Of a DNA stretch of 64,000 nucleotides, positions 37,601 to 51,400 are shown in pieces (the first letter of the stretch is position 1; each line of letters opens with the position of its first letter). The position numbers and the translations under genes are program-made. The notes beneath the pieces were generated by a model. That model was not told where the DNA came from, did not search any database, and saw only the letters and a list, made by a program, of their open reading frames with translations. The stretch is from Oasisia sp. SBJ-2009 (taxonomy: Eukaryota; Annelida; Polychaeta; Sabellida; Siboglinidae). The stretch covers positions 7,825,811 to 7,889,810 of the forward strand of contig OZ024856.1 of NCBI GenBank assembly GCA_964017155.1, read 5' to 3'.

Positions 37601-37720
37601 GCGCTTACGCCAATGCAAAGTTATTTTCACATCTGAAACCTACAATGTACCACTACTCTTCGTGACATGTGTGGATTCGCAAGATTCCCAGAACGAAGAG
37701 TCAAGTACAAGTGGGCGTGC
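28669..37720 (+). repeat. Tandem duplication of nine monomers (4,643 bp)
   Basis: Bases 28,669 to about 33,075 match 33,312 to about 37,718 at offset 4,643. Shared tags are GAAATTATGATAAACTCC, TCTTATGAAAAATGCAAC, GGGCGTGCTCCGATAC (30,491 and 35,134), a ten-T run (30,617-30,626 and 35,260-35,269), CAAAATGAGCTTACG and ACGGGGAATAAAG. I noted three single-base differences: near 31,981 against 36,624, T to C in the origin at 37,398, and T to A near 37,682. Monomer order is beta, alpha, chimera, alpha, beta, alpha, chimera, beta, alpha, twice (origins 28,628-32,754 and 33,271-37,397). The last part of the second copy has been replaced. Confidence 0.87.
31511..32480 (+). repeat. Single-monomer tandem duplication (516 bp), copied again at 36.15-37.1 kb
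   Basis: Around 31,511-31,963 and 32,027-32,479 the sequence repeats at offset 516, with TTGCCTCATCGG, ACAATGTAGTACC and ACATCTGACACC in both. The monomer at 31,723 is beta in A and early B and alpha from mid-B onward, so the duplication creates two adjacent beta heads. The same arrangement occurs at 36,154-37,121 as part of the 4,643-bp duplication. The 516-bp event therefore predates that one. Confidence 0.82.
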
Positions 37721-38469
37721 ATCGATACTCGTACCTATTTTTTCCGAAATTACTGTAAACTCGCTTAAATGCGTTCGCGCCAAAACAACGGTATTGTCTC
37801 ATCGGAAAACTACATCGTAGTACGACTATATTAAGATACTTTTTTTTGGATTTGTATAGTCCAGACAACGAGGAATAAAGTGCACGGGGTTGAATTTCGA
37901 TACTAATAGATAGTGATTTTCGAAATTTCGATAAACACCCCAAAGTGCGCTTGCGCCAATATAAGGGTATTTTCTCTTCTGAAAAATACAACGTACAAAT
38001 ACAGTTCGTTAGTTTTATGGATCGTCATCGGTTCCCGAACTAGAAATCGACTACAACTTGTCGAGCTTCCAAAATGGTGCCTATATTTCGGAAATTACGC
38101 TAATCACCCTCAAAGTGCGCTTACGCCAAAGCAAAGTTATTTTCACATCTGAAACCTACAATGTACCACTAATCTTCGTGACATGTGTGGATTCGCATGA
38201 TTCCCAGAACGAAGAGTCAAGTACAAGTGGGCGTGCTTCGATACTCGTACCTATTTTTTCGGAAATTACTGTATACTCGCTTAAATGCGTTCGCGCCAAA
38301 ATAACGGTATTGTCTCATCGGAAAACTACAACGTAGTACCACTATAATTATATACTTTTTTTTGGATTTGCATAGGCCAGACAACAAGGAATAAAGTACA
38401 AGTGGTTGAATTTCGATACTAATAGATAGTGGCTTTGGAAATTGCGAGAAACACCCCAAAATGCGCTTA

Positions 38470-41400
38470 CGCCAATATAAGGGTATTTTCTCTTCTGAAA
38501 AATACAACGTACAAATAGAGTTCGTTAGTTTTATGGATCGTCATCGGTTCCCGGACTAGAAATCAATTACAACTTGTCGAGCTTCCAAAATGGTGCCTAT
38601 ATTTCGGAAATTACGCTAATCACCCTCAAAGTGCGCTTACGCCAATGCAAAGTAATTTTCACATCTGAAACCTACAATGTTCCACTACTATTCGTGACAT
38701 TTGTGGATTCGCATGGTTCCCAGGGCGAAGAGTCATGTACAAGTGGTCGTGCTTCGATACGCGTACCTATTTTTTTCGGAAATTACGTTAAACTCCCTTA
38801 AATGCGTTCGCGCCAAATTAACGGTATTATCTCATCGGAAAACTACATCGTAGTACGACTATATTAAGATACTTTTTTTGGATTTGTATAGTCCAGACAA
38901 CGGGGAATAAAGTGCACGGGGTTGAATTTCGATACTAATAGATAGTGATTTTCGAAATTTCGGTAAACACCCCAAAGTGCGCTTGCGCCAATATAAGGGT
39001 ATTTTCTCTTCTGAAAAATACAACGTACAAATACAGTTCGTTAGTTTTATGGATCGTCATCGGTTCCCGAACTAGAAATCGACTACAACTTGTCGAGCTT
39101 CCAAAATGCTGCCTATATTTCGGAAATTACGCTAATCACCCTCAAAGTGCGCTTACGCCAATGCAAAGTTATTTTCACATCTGAAACCTACAATGTACCA
39201 CTACTCTTCGTGACATGTGTGGATTCGCATGATTCCCAGAACGAAGAGTCAAGTACAAGTGGGCGTGCTTCGATACTCGTACCTATTTTTTCCGAAATTA
39301 CTGTAAACTCGCTTAAATGCGTTCGCGCCAAAACAACGGTATTGTCTCATCGGAAAACTACAACGTAGTACCACTATAATTAGATACTTTTTTTTTGGAT
39401 TTGCACAGGCCAGACAACGAGGAATAAAGTACAAGTGGTTGAATTTCGATACTAATAGATAGTGGCTTTGGAAATTGCGAGAAACACCCCAAAATGCGCT
39501 TACGCCAATATAAGGGTATTTTCTCTTCTGAAAAATACAACGTACCAATACAGTTCGTTAGTTTTATGGATCGTCAGCGGTTCCCGGACTAGAAATCAAT
39601 TACAACTTGTCGAGCTTCCAAAATGGTGCCTATATTTCGGAAATTACGCTAATCACCCTCAAAGTTCGCTTACGCCAATGCAAAATTATTTTCACATCTG
39701 AAACCTACAATGTGCCACTACTATTCGTGACCTTTGTGGATTCGCATGGTTCCCAGGGCGAAGAGTCAAGTACAAGTGGTCCTGCTTCGATACGCGTACC
39801 TATTTTTTTCGGAAATTACGTTAAACTTCCTTAAATGCGTTCGCGCCAAATTAACGGTATTATCTCATCGGAAAACTACATCGTAGTACGACTATATTAA
39901 GATACTTTTTTTGGATTTGTATAGTCCAGACAACGAGGAATAAAGTGCACGGGGTTGAATTTCGATACTAATAGATAGTGATTTTCGAAATTTCGATAAA
40001 CACCCCAAAGTGCGCTTGCGCCAATATAAGGGTATTTTCTCTTCTGAAAAATACAACGTACAAATACAGTTCGTTAGTTTTATGGATCGTCATCGGTTCC
40101 CGAACTAGAAATCGACTACAACTTGTCGAGCTTCCAAAATGGTGCCTATATTTCGGAAATTACGCTAATCACCCTCAAAGTGCGCTTACGCCAAAGCAAA
40201 GTTATTTTCACATCTGAAACCTACAATGTACCACTAATCTTCGTGACATGTGTGGATTCGCATGATTCCCAGAACGAAGAGTCAAGTACAAATGGGCGTG
40301 CTTCGATACTCGTACCTATTTTTTCGGAAATTACTGTAAACTCGCTTAAATGCGTTCGCGCCAAAATAACGGTATTGTCTCATCGGAAAACTACAACGTA
40401 GTACCACTATAATTATATACTTTTTTTTGGATTTGCATAGGCCAGACAACAAGGAATAAAGTACAAGTGGTTGAATTTCGATACTAATAGATAGTGGCTT
40501 TGGAAATTGCGAGAAACACCCCAAAATGCGCTTACGCCAATATAAGGGTATTTTCTCTTCTGAAAAATACAACGTACAAATACAGTTCGTTAGTTTTATG
40601 GATCGTCATCGGTTCCCGAACTAGAAATCGACTACAACTTGTCGAGCTTCCAAAATGGTGCCTATATTTCGGAAATTACGCTAATCACCCTCAAAGTGCG
40701 CTTACGCCAATGCAAAGTTATTTTCACATCTGAAACCTACAATGTACCACTACTCTTCGTGACATGTGTGGATTCGCATGATTCCCAGAACGAAGAGTCA
40801 AGTACAAGTGGGCGTGCTTCGATACTCGTACCTATTTTTTCCGAAATTACTGTAAACTCGCTTAAATGCGTTCGCGCCAAAACAACGGTATTGTCTCATC
40901 GGAAAACTACAACGTAGTGCCACTATAATTATATACTTTTTTTTTGGATTTGCGCAGGCCAGACAACGAGGAATAAAGTACAAGTGGTTGAATTTCGATA
41001 CTAATAGATAGTGGCTTTGGAAATTGCGAGAAACACCCCAAAATGCGCTTACGCCAATATAAGGGTATTTTCTCTTCTGAAAAATACAACTTACCAATAC
41101 AGTTCGTTAGTTTTATGGATCGTCATCGGTTCCCGGACTAGAAATCAATTACAACTTGTCGAGCTTCCAAAATGGTGCCTATATTTCGGAAATTACGCTA
41201 ATCACCCTCAAAGTTCGCTTACGCCAATGCAAAATTATTTTCACATCTGAAACCTACAATGTACCACTACTATTCGTGACCTTTGTGGATTCGCATGGTT
41301 CCCAGGGCGAAGAGTCATGTACAAGTGGTCGTGTTCGATACGCGTACCTACTTTTTCGGAAATTACGTTAAACTCCCTTAAATGCGTTCGCGCCAAATTA

Positions 41401-44400
41401 ACGGTATTATCTCATCGGAAAACTACATCGTAGTACGACTATATTAAGATACTTTTTTTGGATTTGTATAGTGCAGACAACGAGGAATAAAGTGCACGGG
41501 GTTGAATTTCGATACTAATAGATAGTGATTTTCGAAATTTCGATAAACACCCCAAAGTGCGCTTGCGCCAATATAAGGGTATTTTCTCTTCTGAAAAATA
41601 CAACGTACAAATAGAGTTCGTTAGTTTTATGGATCGTCATCGGTTCCCGGACTAGAAATCAATTACAACTTGTCGAGCTTCCAAAATGGTGCCTATATTT
41701 CGGAAATTACGCTAATCACCCTCAAAGTGCGCTTACGCCAATGCAAAGTAATTTTCACATCTGAAACCTACAATGTTCCACTACTATTCGTGACATTTGT
41801 GGATTCGCATGGTTCCCAGGGCGAAGAGTCATGTACAAGTGGTCGTGCTTCGATACGCGTACCTATTTTTTTCGGAAATTACGTTAAACTCCCTTAAATG
41901 CGTTCGCGCCAAATTAACGGTATTATCTCATCGGAAAACTACATCGTAGTACGACTATATTAAGATACTTTTTTTGGATTTGTATAGTCCAGACAACGGG
42001 GAATAAAGTGCACGGGGTTGAATTTCGATACTAATAGATAGTGATTTTCGAAATTTCGGTAAACACCCCAAAGTGCGCTTGCGCCAATATAAGGGTATTT
42101 TCTCTTCTGAAAAATACAACGTACAAATACAGTTCGTTAGTTTTATGGATCGTCATCGGTTCCCGAACTAGAAATCGACTACAACTTGTCGAGCTTCCAA
42201 AATGCTGCCTATATTTCGGAAATTACGCTAATCACCCTCAAAGTGCGCTTACGCCAATGCAAAGTTATTTTCACATCTGAAACCTACAATGTACCACTAC
42301 TCTTCGTGACATGTGTGGATTCGCATGATTCCCAGAACGAAGAGTCAAGTACAAGTGGGCGTGCTTCGATACTCGTACCTATTTTTTCCGAAATTACTGT
42401 AAACTCGCTTAAATGCGTTCGCGCCAAAACAACGGTATTGTCTCATCGGAAAACTACAACGTAGTACCACTATAATTAGATACTTTTTTTTTGGATTTGC
42501 ACAGGCCAGACAACGAGGAATAAAGTACAAGTGGTTGAATTTCGATACTAATAGATAGTGGCTTTGGAAATTGCGAGAAACACCCCAAAATGCGCTTACG
42601 CCAATATAAGGGTATTTTCTCTTCTGAAAAATACAACGTACCAATACAGTTCGTTAGTTTTATGGATCGTCAGCGGTTCCCGGACTAGAAATCAATTACA
42701 ACTTGTCGAGCTTCCAAAATGGTGCCTATATTTCGGAAATTACGCTAATCACCCTCAAAGTTCGCTTACGCCAATGCAAAATTATTTTCACATCTGAAAC
42801 CTACAATGTGCCACTACTATTCGTGACCTTTGTGGATTCGCATGGTTCCCAGGGCGAAGAGTCAAGTACAAGTGGTCCTGCTTCGATACGCGTACCTATT
42901 TTTTTCGGAAATTACGTTAAACTTCCTTAAATGCGTTCGCGCCAAATTAACGGTATTATCTCATCGGAAAACTACATCGTAGTACGACTATATTAAGATA
43001 CTTTTTTTGGATTTGTATAGTCCAGACAACGAGGAATAAAGTGCACGGGGTTGAATTTCGATACTAATAGATAGTGATTTTCGAAATTTCGATAAACACC
43101 CCAAAGTGCGCTTGCGCCAATATAAGGGTATTTTCTCTTCTGAAAAATACAACGTACAAATACAGTTCGTTAGTTTTATGGATCGTCATCGGTTCCCGAA
43201 CTAGAAATCGACTACAACTTGTCGAGCTTCCAAAATGGTGCCTATATTTCGGAAATTACGCTAATCACCCTCAAAGTGCGCTTACGCCAAAGCAAAGTTA
43301 TTTTCACATCTGAAACCTACAATGTACCACTAATCTTCGTGACATGTGTGGATTCGCATGATTCCCAGAACGAAGAGTCAAGTACAAATGGGCGTGCTTC
43401 GATACTCGTACCTATTTTTTCGGAAATTACTGTAAACTCGCTTAAATGCGTTCGCGCCAAAATAACGGTATTGTCTCATCGGAAAACTACAACGTAGTAC
43501 CACTATAATTATATACTTTTTTTTGGATTTGCATAGGCCAGACAACAAGGAATAAAGTACAAGTGGTTGAATTTCGATACTAATAGATAGTGGCTTTGGA
43601 AATTGCGAGAAACACCCCAAAATGCGCTTACGCCAATATAAGGGTATTTTCTCTTCTGAAAAATACAACGTACAAATACAGTTCGTTAGTTTTATGGATC
43701 GTCATCGGTTCCCGAACTAGAAATCGACTACAACTTGTCGAGCTTCCAAAATGGTGCCTATATTTCGGAAATTACGCTAATCACCCTCAAAGTGCGCTTA
43801 CGCCAATGCAAAGTTATTTTCACATCTGAAACCTACAATGTACCACTACTCTTCGTGACATGTGTGGATTCGCATGATTCCCAGAACGAAGAGTCAAGTA
43901 CAAGTGGGCGTGCTTCGATACTCGTACCTATTTTTTCCGAAATTACTGTAAACTCGCTTAAATGCGTTCGCGCCAAAACAACGGTATTGTCTCATCGGAA
44001 AACTACAACGTAGTGCCACTATAATTATATACTTTTTTTTTGGATTTGCGCAGGCCAGACAACGAGGAATAAAGTACAAGTGGTTGAATTTCGATACTAA
44101 TAGATAGTGGCTTTGGAAATTGCGAGAAACACCCCAAAATGCGCTTACGCCAATATAAGGGTATTTTCTCTTCTGAAAAATACAACTTACCAATACAGTT
44201 CGTTAGTTTTATGGATCGTCATCGGTTCCCGGACTAGAAATCAATTACAACTTGTCGAGCTTCCAAAATGGTGCCTATATTTCGGAAATTACGCTAATCA
44301 CCCTCAAAGTTCGCTTACGCCAATGCAAAATTATTTTCACATCTGAAACCTACAATGTACCACTACTATTCGTGACCTTTGTGGATTCGCATGGTTCCCA

Positions 44401-44661
44401 GGGCGAAGAGTCATGTACAAGTGGTCGTGTTCGATACGCGTACCTACTTTTTCGGAAATTACGTTAAACTCCCTTAAATGCGTTCGCGCCAAATTAACGG
44501 TATTATCTCATCGGAAAACTACATCGTAGTACGACTATATTAAGATACTTTTTTTGGATTTGTATAGTGCAGACAACGAGGAATAAAGTGCACGGGGTTG
44601 AATTTCGATACTAATAGATAGTGATTTTCGAAATTTCGATAAACACCCCAAAGTGCGCTTG
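38470..44661 (+). repeat. Tandem duplication of six monomers (3,096 bp)
   Basis: Copy 1 is 38,470-41,565 and copy 2 is 41,566-44,661. Before the start the copies differ at 38,469 (A) against 41,565 (G). The match continues to 41,613/44,709, so 48 bp are shared at the crossover, inside the block from GCCAATATAAGG to GTACAAATA in unit A. Tags in both copies are ACGGGGAATAAAG, CAAAATGCTGCC, GATCGTCAGCGG, TACAAATGGGCG, TACCTACTTTTTCGG and GTATAGTGCAGAC. I found no difference between the copies in the parts I compared. The junction monomer at 41,525 is an alpha/beta chimera, as expected from exchange between an alpha and a beta unit A. Confidence 0.9.
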
Positions 44662-45950
44662 CGCCAATATAAGGGTATTTTCTCTTCTGAAAAATACAAC
44701 GTACAAATACAGTTCGTTAGTTTTATGGATCGTCATCGGTTCCCGAACTAGAAATCGACTACAACTTGTCGAGCTTCCAAAATGGTGCCTATATTTCGGA
44801 AATTACGCTAATCACCCTCAAAGTGCGCTTACGCCAAAGCAAAGTTATTTTCACATCTGAAACCTACAATGTACCACTAATCTTCGTGACATGTGTGGAT
44901 TCGCATGATTCCCAGAACGAAGAGTCAAGTACAAATGGGCGTGCTTCGATACTCGTACCTATTTTTTCGGAAATTACTGTAAACTCGCTTAAATGCGTTC
45001 GCGCCAAAATAACGGTATTGTCTCATCGGAAAACTACAACGTAGTACCACTATAATTATATACTTTTTTTGGATTTGCATAGGCCAGACAACAAGGAATA
45101 AAGTACAAGTGGTTGAATTTCGATACTAATAGATAGTGGCTTTGGAAATTGCGAGAAACACCCCAAAATGCGCTTACGCCAATATAAGGGTATTTTCTCT
45201 TCTGAAAAATACAACGTACAAATACAGTTCGTTAGTTTTATGGATCGTCATCGGTTCCCGAACTAGAAATCGACTACAACTTGTCGAGCTTCCAAAATGG
45301 TGCCTATATTTCGGAAATTACGCTAATCACCCTCAAAGTGCGCTTACGCCAATGCAAAGTTATTTTCACATCTGAAACCTACAATGTACCACTACTCTTC
45401 GTGACATGTGTGGATTCGCATGATTCCCAGAACGAAGAGTCAAGTACAAGTGGGCGTGCTTCGATACTCGTACCTATTTTTTCCGAAATTACTGTAAACT
45501 CGCTTAAATGCGTTCGCGCCAAAACAACGGTATTGTCTCATCGGAAAACTACAACGTAGTGCCACTATAATTATATACTTTTTTTTTGGATTTGCGCAGG
45601 CCAGACAACGAGGAATAAAGTACAAGTGGTTGAATTTCGATACTAATAGATAGTGGCTTTGGAAATTGCGAGAAACACCCCAAAATGCGCTTACGCCAAT
45701 ATAAGGGTATTTTCTCTTCTGAAAAATACAACTTACCAATACAGTTCGTTAGTTTTATGGATCGTCATCGGTTCCCGGACTAGAAATCAATTACAACTTG
45801 TCGAGCTTCCAAAATGGTGCCTATATTTCGGAAATTACGCTAATCACCCTCAAAGTTCGCTTACGCCAATGCAAAATTATTTTCACATCTGAAACCTACA
45901 ATGTACCACTACTATTCGTGACCTTTGTGGATTCGCATGGTTCCCAGGGC
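43074..45950 (+). repeat. Tandem duplication of three monomers (1,546-1,547 bp)
   Basis: About 43,074-44,400 matches about 44,621-45,947. The monomer carrying TACAAATGGGCG is thus present three times (40,288, 43,384 and 44,931). The offset changes from 1,547 to 1,546 through a poly-T run (eight against seven). Near the end the copies differ at TACCTACTTTTT against TACCTATTTTTT. The third copy lies to the right of the 3,096-bp duplication and shares its private variants, so it derives from it or from the same source. Confidence 0.82.
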
Positions 45951-48499
45951 GAAGAGTCATGTACAAGTGGTCGTGTTCGATACGCGTACCTATTTTTTCG
46001 GAAATTACGTTAAACTCCCTTAAATGCGTTCGCGCCAAATTAACGGTATTATCTCATCGGAAAACTACATCGTAGTACGACTATATTAAGATACTTTTTT
46101 TGGATTTGTATAGTCCAGACAACGAGGAATAAAGTGCACGGGGTTGAATTTCGATACTAATAGATAGTGATTTTCGAAATTTCGATAAACACCCCAAAGT
46201 GCGCTTGCGCCAATATAAGGGTATTTTCTCTTCTGAAAAATACAACGTACAAATACAGTTCGTTAGTTTTATGGATCGTCATCGGTTCCCGAACTAGAAA
46301 TCGACTACAACTTGTCGAGCTTCCAAAGTGGTGCCTATATTTCGGAAATTACGCTAATCACCCTCAAAGTGCGCTTACGCCAAAGCAAAGTTATTTTCAC
46401 ATCTGAAACCTACAATGTACCACTAACCTTCGTGACATGTGTGGATTCGCATGACTCCCAGAACGAAGAGTCAAGTACAAGTGGGCGTGCTTCGATACTC
46501 GTACCTATTTTTTTGGAAATTACTGTATACTCGCTTAAATGCGTTCGCGCCAAAATAACGGTATCGTCTCATCGGAAAACTACAACGTAGTACCACTATA
46601 ATTATATACTTTTTTTGGATTTGCATAGGCCAGACAACAAGGAATAAAGTACAAGTGGTTGAATTTCGATACTAATAGATAGTGGCTTTGGAAATTGCGA
46701 GAAACACCCCAAATGCGCTTACGCCAATATAAGGGTATTTTCTCTTCTGAAAAATACAACGTACAAATACAGTTCGTTAGTTTTATGGATCGTCATCGGT
46801 TCCCGAACTAGAAATCGACTACAACTTGTCGAGCTTCCAAAATGGTGCCTATATTTCGGAAATTACGCTAATCACCCTCAAAGTGCGCTTACGCCAATGC
46901 AAAGTAATTTTCACATCTGAAACCTACAATGTACCACTACTCTTCGTGACATGTGTGGATTCGCATGATTCCCAGAACGAAGAGTCAAGTACAAGTGGGC
47001 GTGCTTCGATACTCGTACCTATTTTTTCCGAAATTACTCTAAACTCGCTTAAATGCGTTCGCGCCAAAATAACGGTATTGTCTCATCGGAAAACTACAAC
47101 GTAGTACCACTATAATTAGATACTTTTTTTTGGATTTGCATAGGCCAGACAACAAGGAATAAAGTACAAGTGGTTGAATTTCGATACTAATAGATAGTGG
47201 CTTTGGAAATTGCGAGAAACACCCCAAAATGCGCTTACGCCAATATAAGGGTATTTTCTCTTCTGAAAAATACAACGTACAAATAGAGTTCGTTAGTTTT
47301 ATGGATCGTCATCGGTTCCCGGACTAGAAATCAATTACAACTTGTCGAGCTTCCAAAATGGTGCCTATATTTCGGAAATTACGCTAATCACCCTCAAAGT
47401 GCGCTTACGCCAATGCAAAGTAATTTTCACATCTGAAACCTACAATGTTCCACTACTATTCGTGACATTTGTGGATTCGCATGGTTCCCAGGGCGAAGAG
47501 TCATGTACAAGTGGTCGTGCTTCGATACGCGTACCTATTTTTTTCGGAAATTACGTTAAACTCCCTTAAATGCGTTCGCGCCAAATTAACGGTATTATCT
47601 CATCGGAAAACTACATCGTAGTACGACTATATTAAGATACTTTTTTTGGATTTCTATAGTCCAGACAACGAGGAATAAAGTGCACGGGGTTGAATTTCGA
47701 TACTAATAGATAGTGATTTTCGAAATTTCGATAAACACCCCAAAGTGCGCTTGCGCCAATATAAGGGTATTTTCTCTTCTGAAAAATGCAACGTACAAAT
47801 ACAGTTCGTTAGTTTTATGGATCGTCATCGGTTCCCGAACTAGAAATCGACTACAACTTGTCGAGCTTCCAAAATGGTGCCTATATTTCGGAAATTACGC
47901 TAATCACCCTCAAAGTGCGCTTACGCCAATGCAAAGTTATTTTCACATCTGAAACCTACAATGTACCACTACTCTTCGTGACATGTGTGGATTCGCATGA
48001 TTCCCAGAACGAAGAGTCAAGTACAAGTGGGCGTGCTTCGATACTCGTACCTATTTTTTCCGAAATTACTGTAAACTCGCTTAAATGCGTTCGCGCCAAA
48101 ACAACGGTATTGTCTCATCGGAAAACTACAACGTAGTACCACTATAATTAGATACTTTTTTTTGGATTTGCACAGGCCAGACAACGAGGAATAAAGTACA
48201 AGTGGTTGAATTTCGATACTAATAGATAGTGGCTTTGGAAATTGCGAGAAACACCCCAAAATGCGCTTACGCCAATATAAGGGTATTTTCTCTTCTGAAA
48301 AATACAACGTACCAATACAGTTCGTTAGTTTTATGGATCGTCATCGGTTCCCGGACTAGAAATCAATTACAACTTGTCGAGCTTCCAAAATGGTGCCTAT
48401 ATTTCGGAAATTACGCTAATCACCCTCAAAGTTCGCTTACGCCAATGCAAAATTATTTTCACATCTGAAACCTACAATGTGCCACTACTATTCGTGACC
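45653..48499 (+). repeat. Array segment 11: monomers with private changes
   Basis: Origins are 45,653 beta, 46,167 alpha, 46,682 chimera, 47,197 beta, 47,713 alpha and 48,229 beta. The alpha monomer at 46,167 is unusually divergent, with CCAAAGTGGTGCC, CACTAACCTTCG, CATGACTCCCAG, TTTTTTTGGAAATT and GGTATCGTCTC. The 46,682 monomer has a one-base deletion in the usual CCCCAAAATGCG (CCCCAAATGCG). The segment resembles 16.4-18.9 kb in type order but is not an exact copy. I see no unique sequence in it. Confidence 0.78.
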
Positions 48500-51400
48500 T
48501 TTGTGGATTCGCATGGTTCCCAGGGCGAAGAGTCAAGTACAAGTGGTCCTGCTTCGATACGCGTACCTATTTTTTCGGAAATTACGTTAAACTCCCTTAA
48601 ATGCGTTCGCGCCAAATTAACGGTATTATCTCATCGGAAAACTACATCGTAGTACGACTATATTAAGATACTTTTTTTGGATTTGTATAGTCCAGACAAC
48701 GAGGAATAAAGTGCACGGGGTTGAATTTCGATACTAATAGATAGTGATTTTCGAAATTTCGATAAACACCCCAAAGTGCGCTTGCGCCAATATAAGGGTA
48801 TTTTCTCTTCTGAAAAATACAACGTACAAATAGAGTTCGTTAGTTTTATGGATCGTCATCGGTTCCCGAACTAGAAATCGACTACAACTTGTCGAGCTTC
48901 CAAAATGGTGCCTATATTTCGGAAATTACGCTAATCACCCTCAAAGTGCGCTTACGCCAAAGCAAAGTTATTTTCACATCTGAAACCTACAATGTACCAC
49001 TAATCTTCGTGACATGTGTGGATTCGCATGATTCCCAGAACGAAGAGTCAAGTACAAGTGGGCGTGCTTCGATACTCGTACCTATTTTTTCCGAAATTAC
49101 TCTAAACTCGCTTAAATGCGTTCGCGCCAAAATAACGGTATTGTCTCATCGGAAAACTACAACGTAGTACCACTATAATTAGATACTTTTTTTTGGATTT
49201 GCATAGGCCAGACAACAAGGAATAAAGTACAAGTGGTTGAATTTCGATACTAATAGATAGTGGCTTTGGAAATTGCGAGACACACCCCAAAATGCGCTTA
49301 CGCCAATATAAGGGTATTTTCTCTTCTGAAAAATACAACGTACCAATACAGTTCGTTAGTTTTATGGATCGTCATCGGTTCCTGGACTAGAAATCAATTA
49401 CAACTTGTCGAGCTTCCAAAGTGGTGCCTATATTTCGGAAATTACGCTAATCACCCTCAAAGTTCGCTTACGCCAATGCAAAGTTATTTTCACATCTGAA
49501 ACCTACAATGTACCACTACTATTCGTGACATTTGTGGATTCGTATGGTTCCCAGGGCGAAGAGTCAAGTACAAGTGGTCCTGCTTCGATAAGCGTACCTA
49601 TTTTTTCGGAAATAAGGTTAAACTCCCTTAAATGCGTTCGCGCCAAATTAACGGTATTATCTCATCGGAAAACTACATCGTAGTACGACTATAATAAAAT
49701 ACTTTTTTTGGATTTGTATAGTCCAGACAACGAGGAATAAAGTACACGGGGTTGAATTTCGATACTAATAGATGGTGATTTTCGAAATTGCGATAAACAC
49801 CCCAAAGTGCGCTTGCGCCAATATAAGGGTATTTTCTCTTCTGAAAAATACAACGTACAAATACAGTTCGTTAGTGTTATGGATCGTCATCGGTTCCCGA
49901 ACTAGAAATCGACTACAACTTGTCGAGCTTCCAAAATGGTGCCTATATTTCGGAAATTACGCTAATCACCCTCAAAGTGCGCTTACGCCAAAGCAAAGTT
50001 ATTTTCACATCTGAAACCTACAATATACCACTAATCTTCGTGACATGTGTGGATTCGCATGATTCCCAGAACGAAGAGTCAAGTACAAGTGGGCGTGCTT
50101 CGATACTCGTACCTATTTTTTCGGAAATTACTGTAAACTCGCTTAAATGCGTTCGCGCCAAAATAACGGTATTGTCTCATCGGAAAACTACAACGTAGTA
50201 CCACTATAATTATATACTTTTTTTGGATTTGCATAGGCCAGACAACAAGGAATAAAGTACAAGTGGTTGAATTTCGATACTAATAGATAGTGGCTTTGTA
50301 AATTGCGAGAAACACCCCAAAATGCGCTTGCGCCAATATAAGGGTATTTTCTCTTCTGAAAAATACAACGTACAAATACAGTTCGTTAGTTTTATGGATC
50401 GTCATCGGTTCCCGAACTAGAAATCGACTACAACTTGTCGAGCTTCCAAAATGGTGCCTATATTTCGGAAATTACGCTAATCACCCTCAAAGTGCGCTTA
50501 CGCCAATGCAAAGTTATTTTCACATCTGAAACCTACAATGTACCACTACTCTTCGTGACATGTGTGGATTCGCATGATTCCCAGAACGAAGAGTCAAGTA
50601 CAAGTGGGCGTGCTTCGATACTCGTACCTATTTTTTCGGAAATTACTGTAAACTCGCTTAAATGCGTTCGCGCCAAAATAACGGTATTGCCTCATCGGAA
50701 AACTACAATGTAGTACCACTATAATTATATACTTTTTTTTGGATTTGCATAGGCCAGACAACAAGGAATAAAGTACAAGTGGTTGAATTTCGATACTAAT
50801 AGATAGTGGCTTTGGAAATTGCGAGAAACACCCCAAAATGCGCTTACGCCAATATAAGGGTATTTTCTCTTCTGAAAAATACAACGTACAAATATAGTTC
50901 GTTAGTTTTATGGATCGTCATCGGTTCCCGGACTAGAAATCAACTACAACTTGTCGAGCTTCCAAAATGGTGCCTATATTTCGGAAATTACGCTAATCAC
51001 CCTCAAAGTGCGCTTACGCCAATGCAAAGTAATTTTCACATCTGACACCTACAATGTACCACTACTATTCGTGACATTTGTGGATTCGCATGGTTCCCAG
51101 GGCGAAGAGTCAAGTACAAGTGGTCCTGCTTCGATACGCGTACCTATTTTTTCGGAAATTACGTTAAACTCCCTTAAATGCGTTCGCGCCAAATTAACGG
51201 TATTATCTCATCGGAAAACTACATCGTAGTACGACTATATTAAGATACTTTTTTTGGATTTGTATAGTCCAGACAACGAGGAATAAAGTGCACGGGGTTG
51301 AATTTCGATACTAATAGATAGTGATTTTCGAAATTTCGATAAACACCCCAAAGTGCGCTTGCGCCAATATAAGGGTATTTTCTCTTCTGAAAAATACAAC

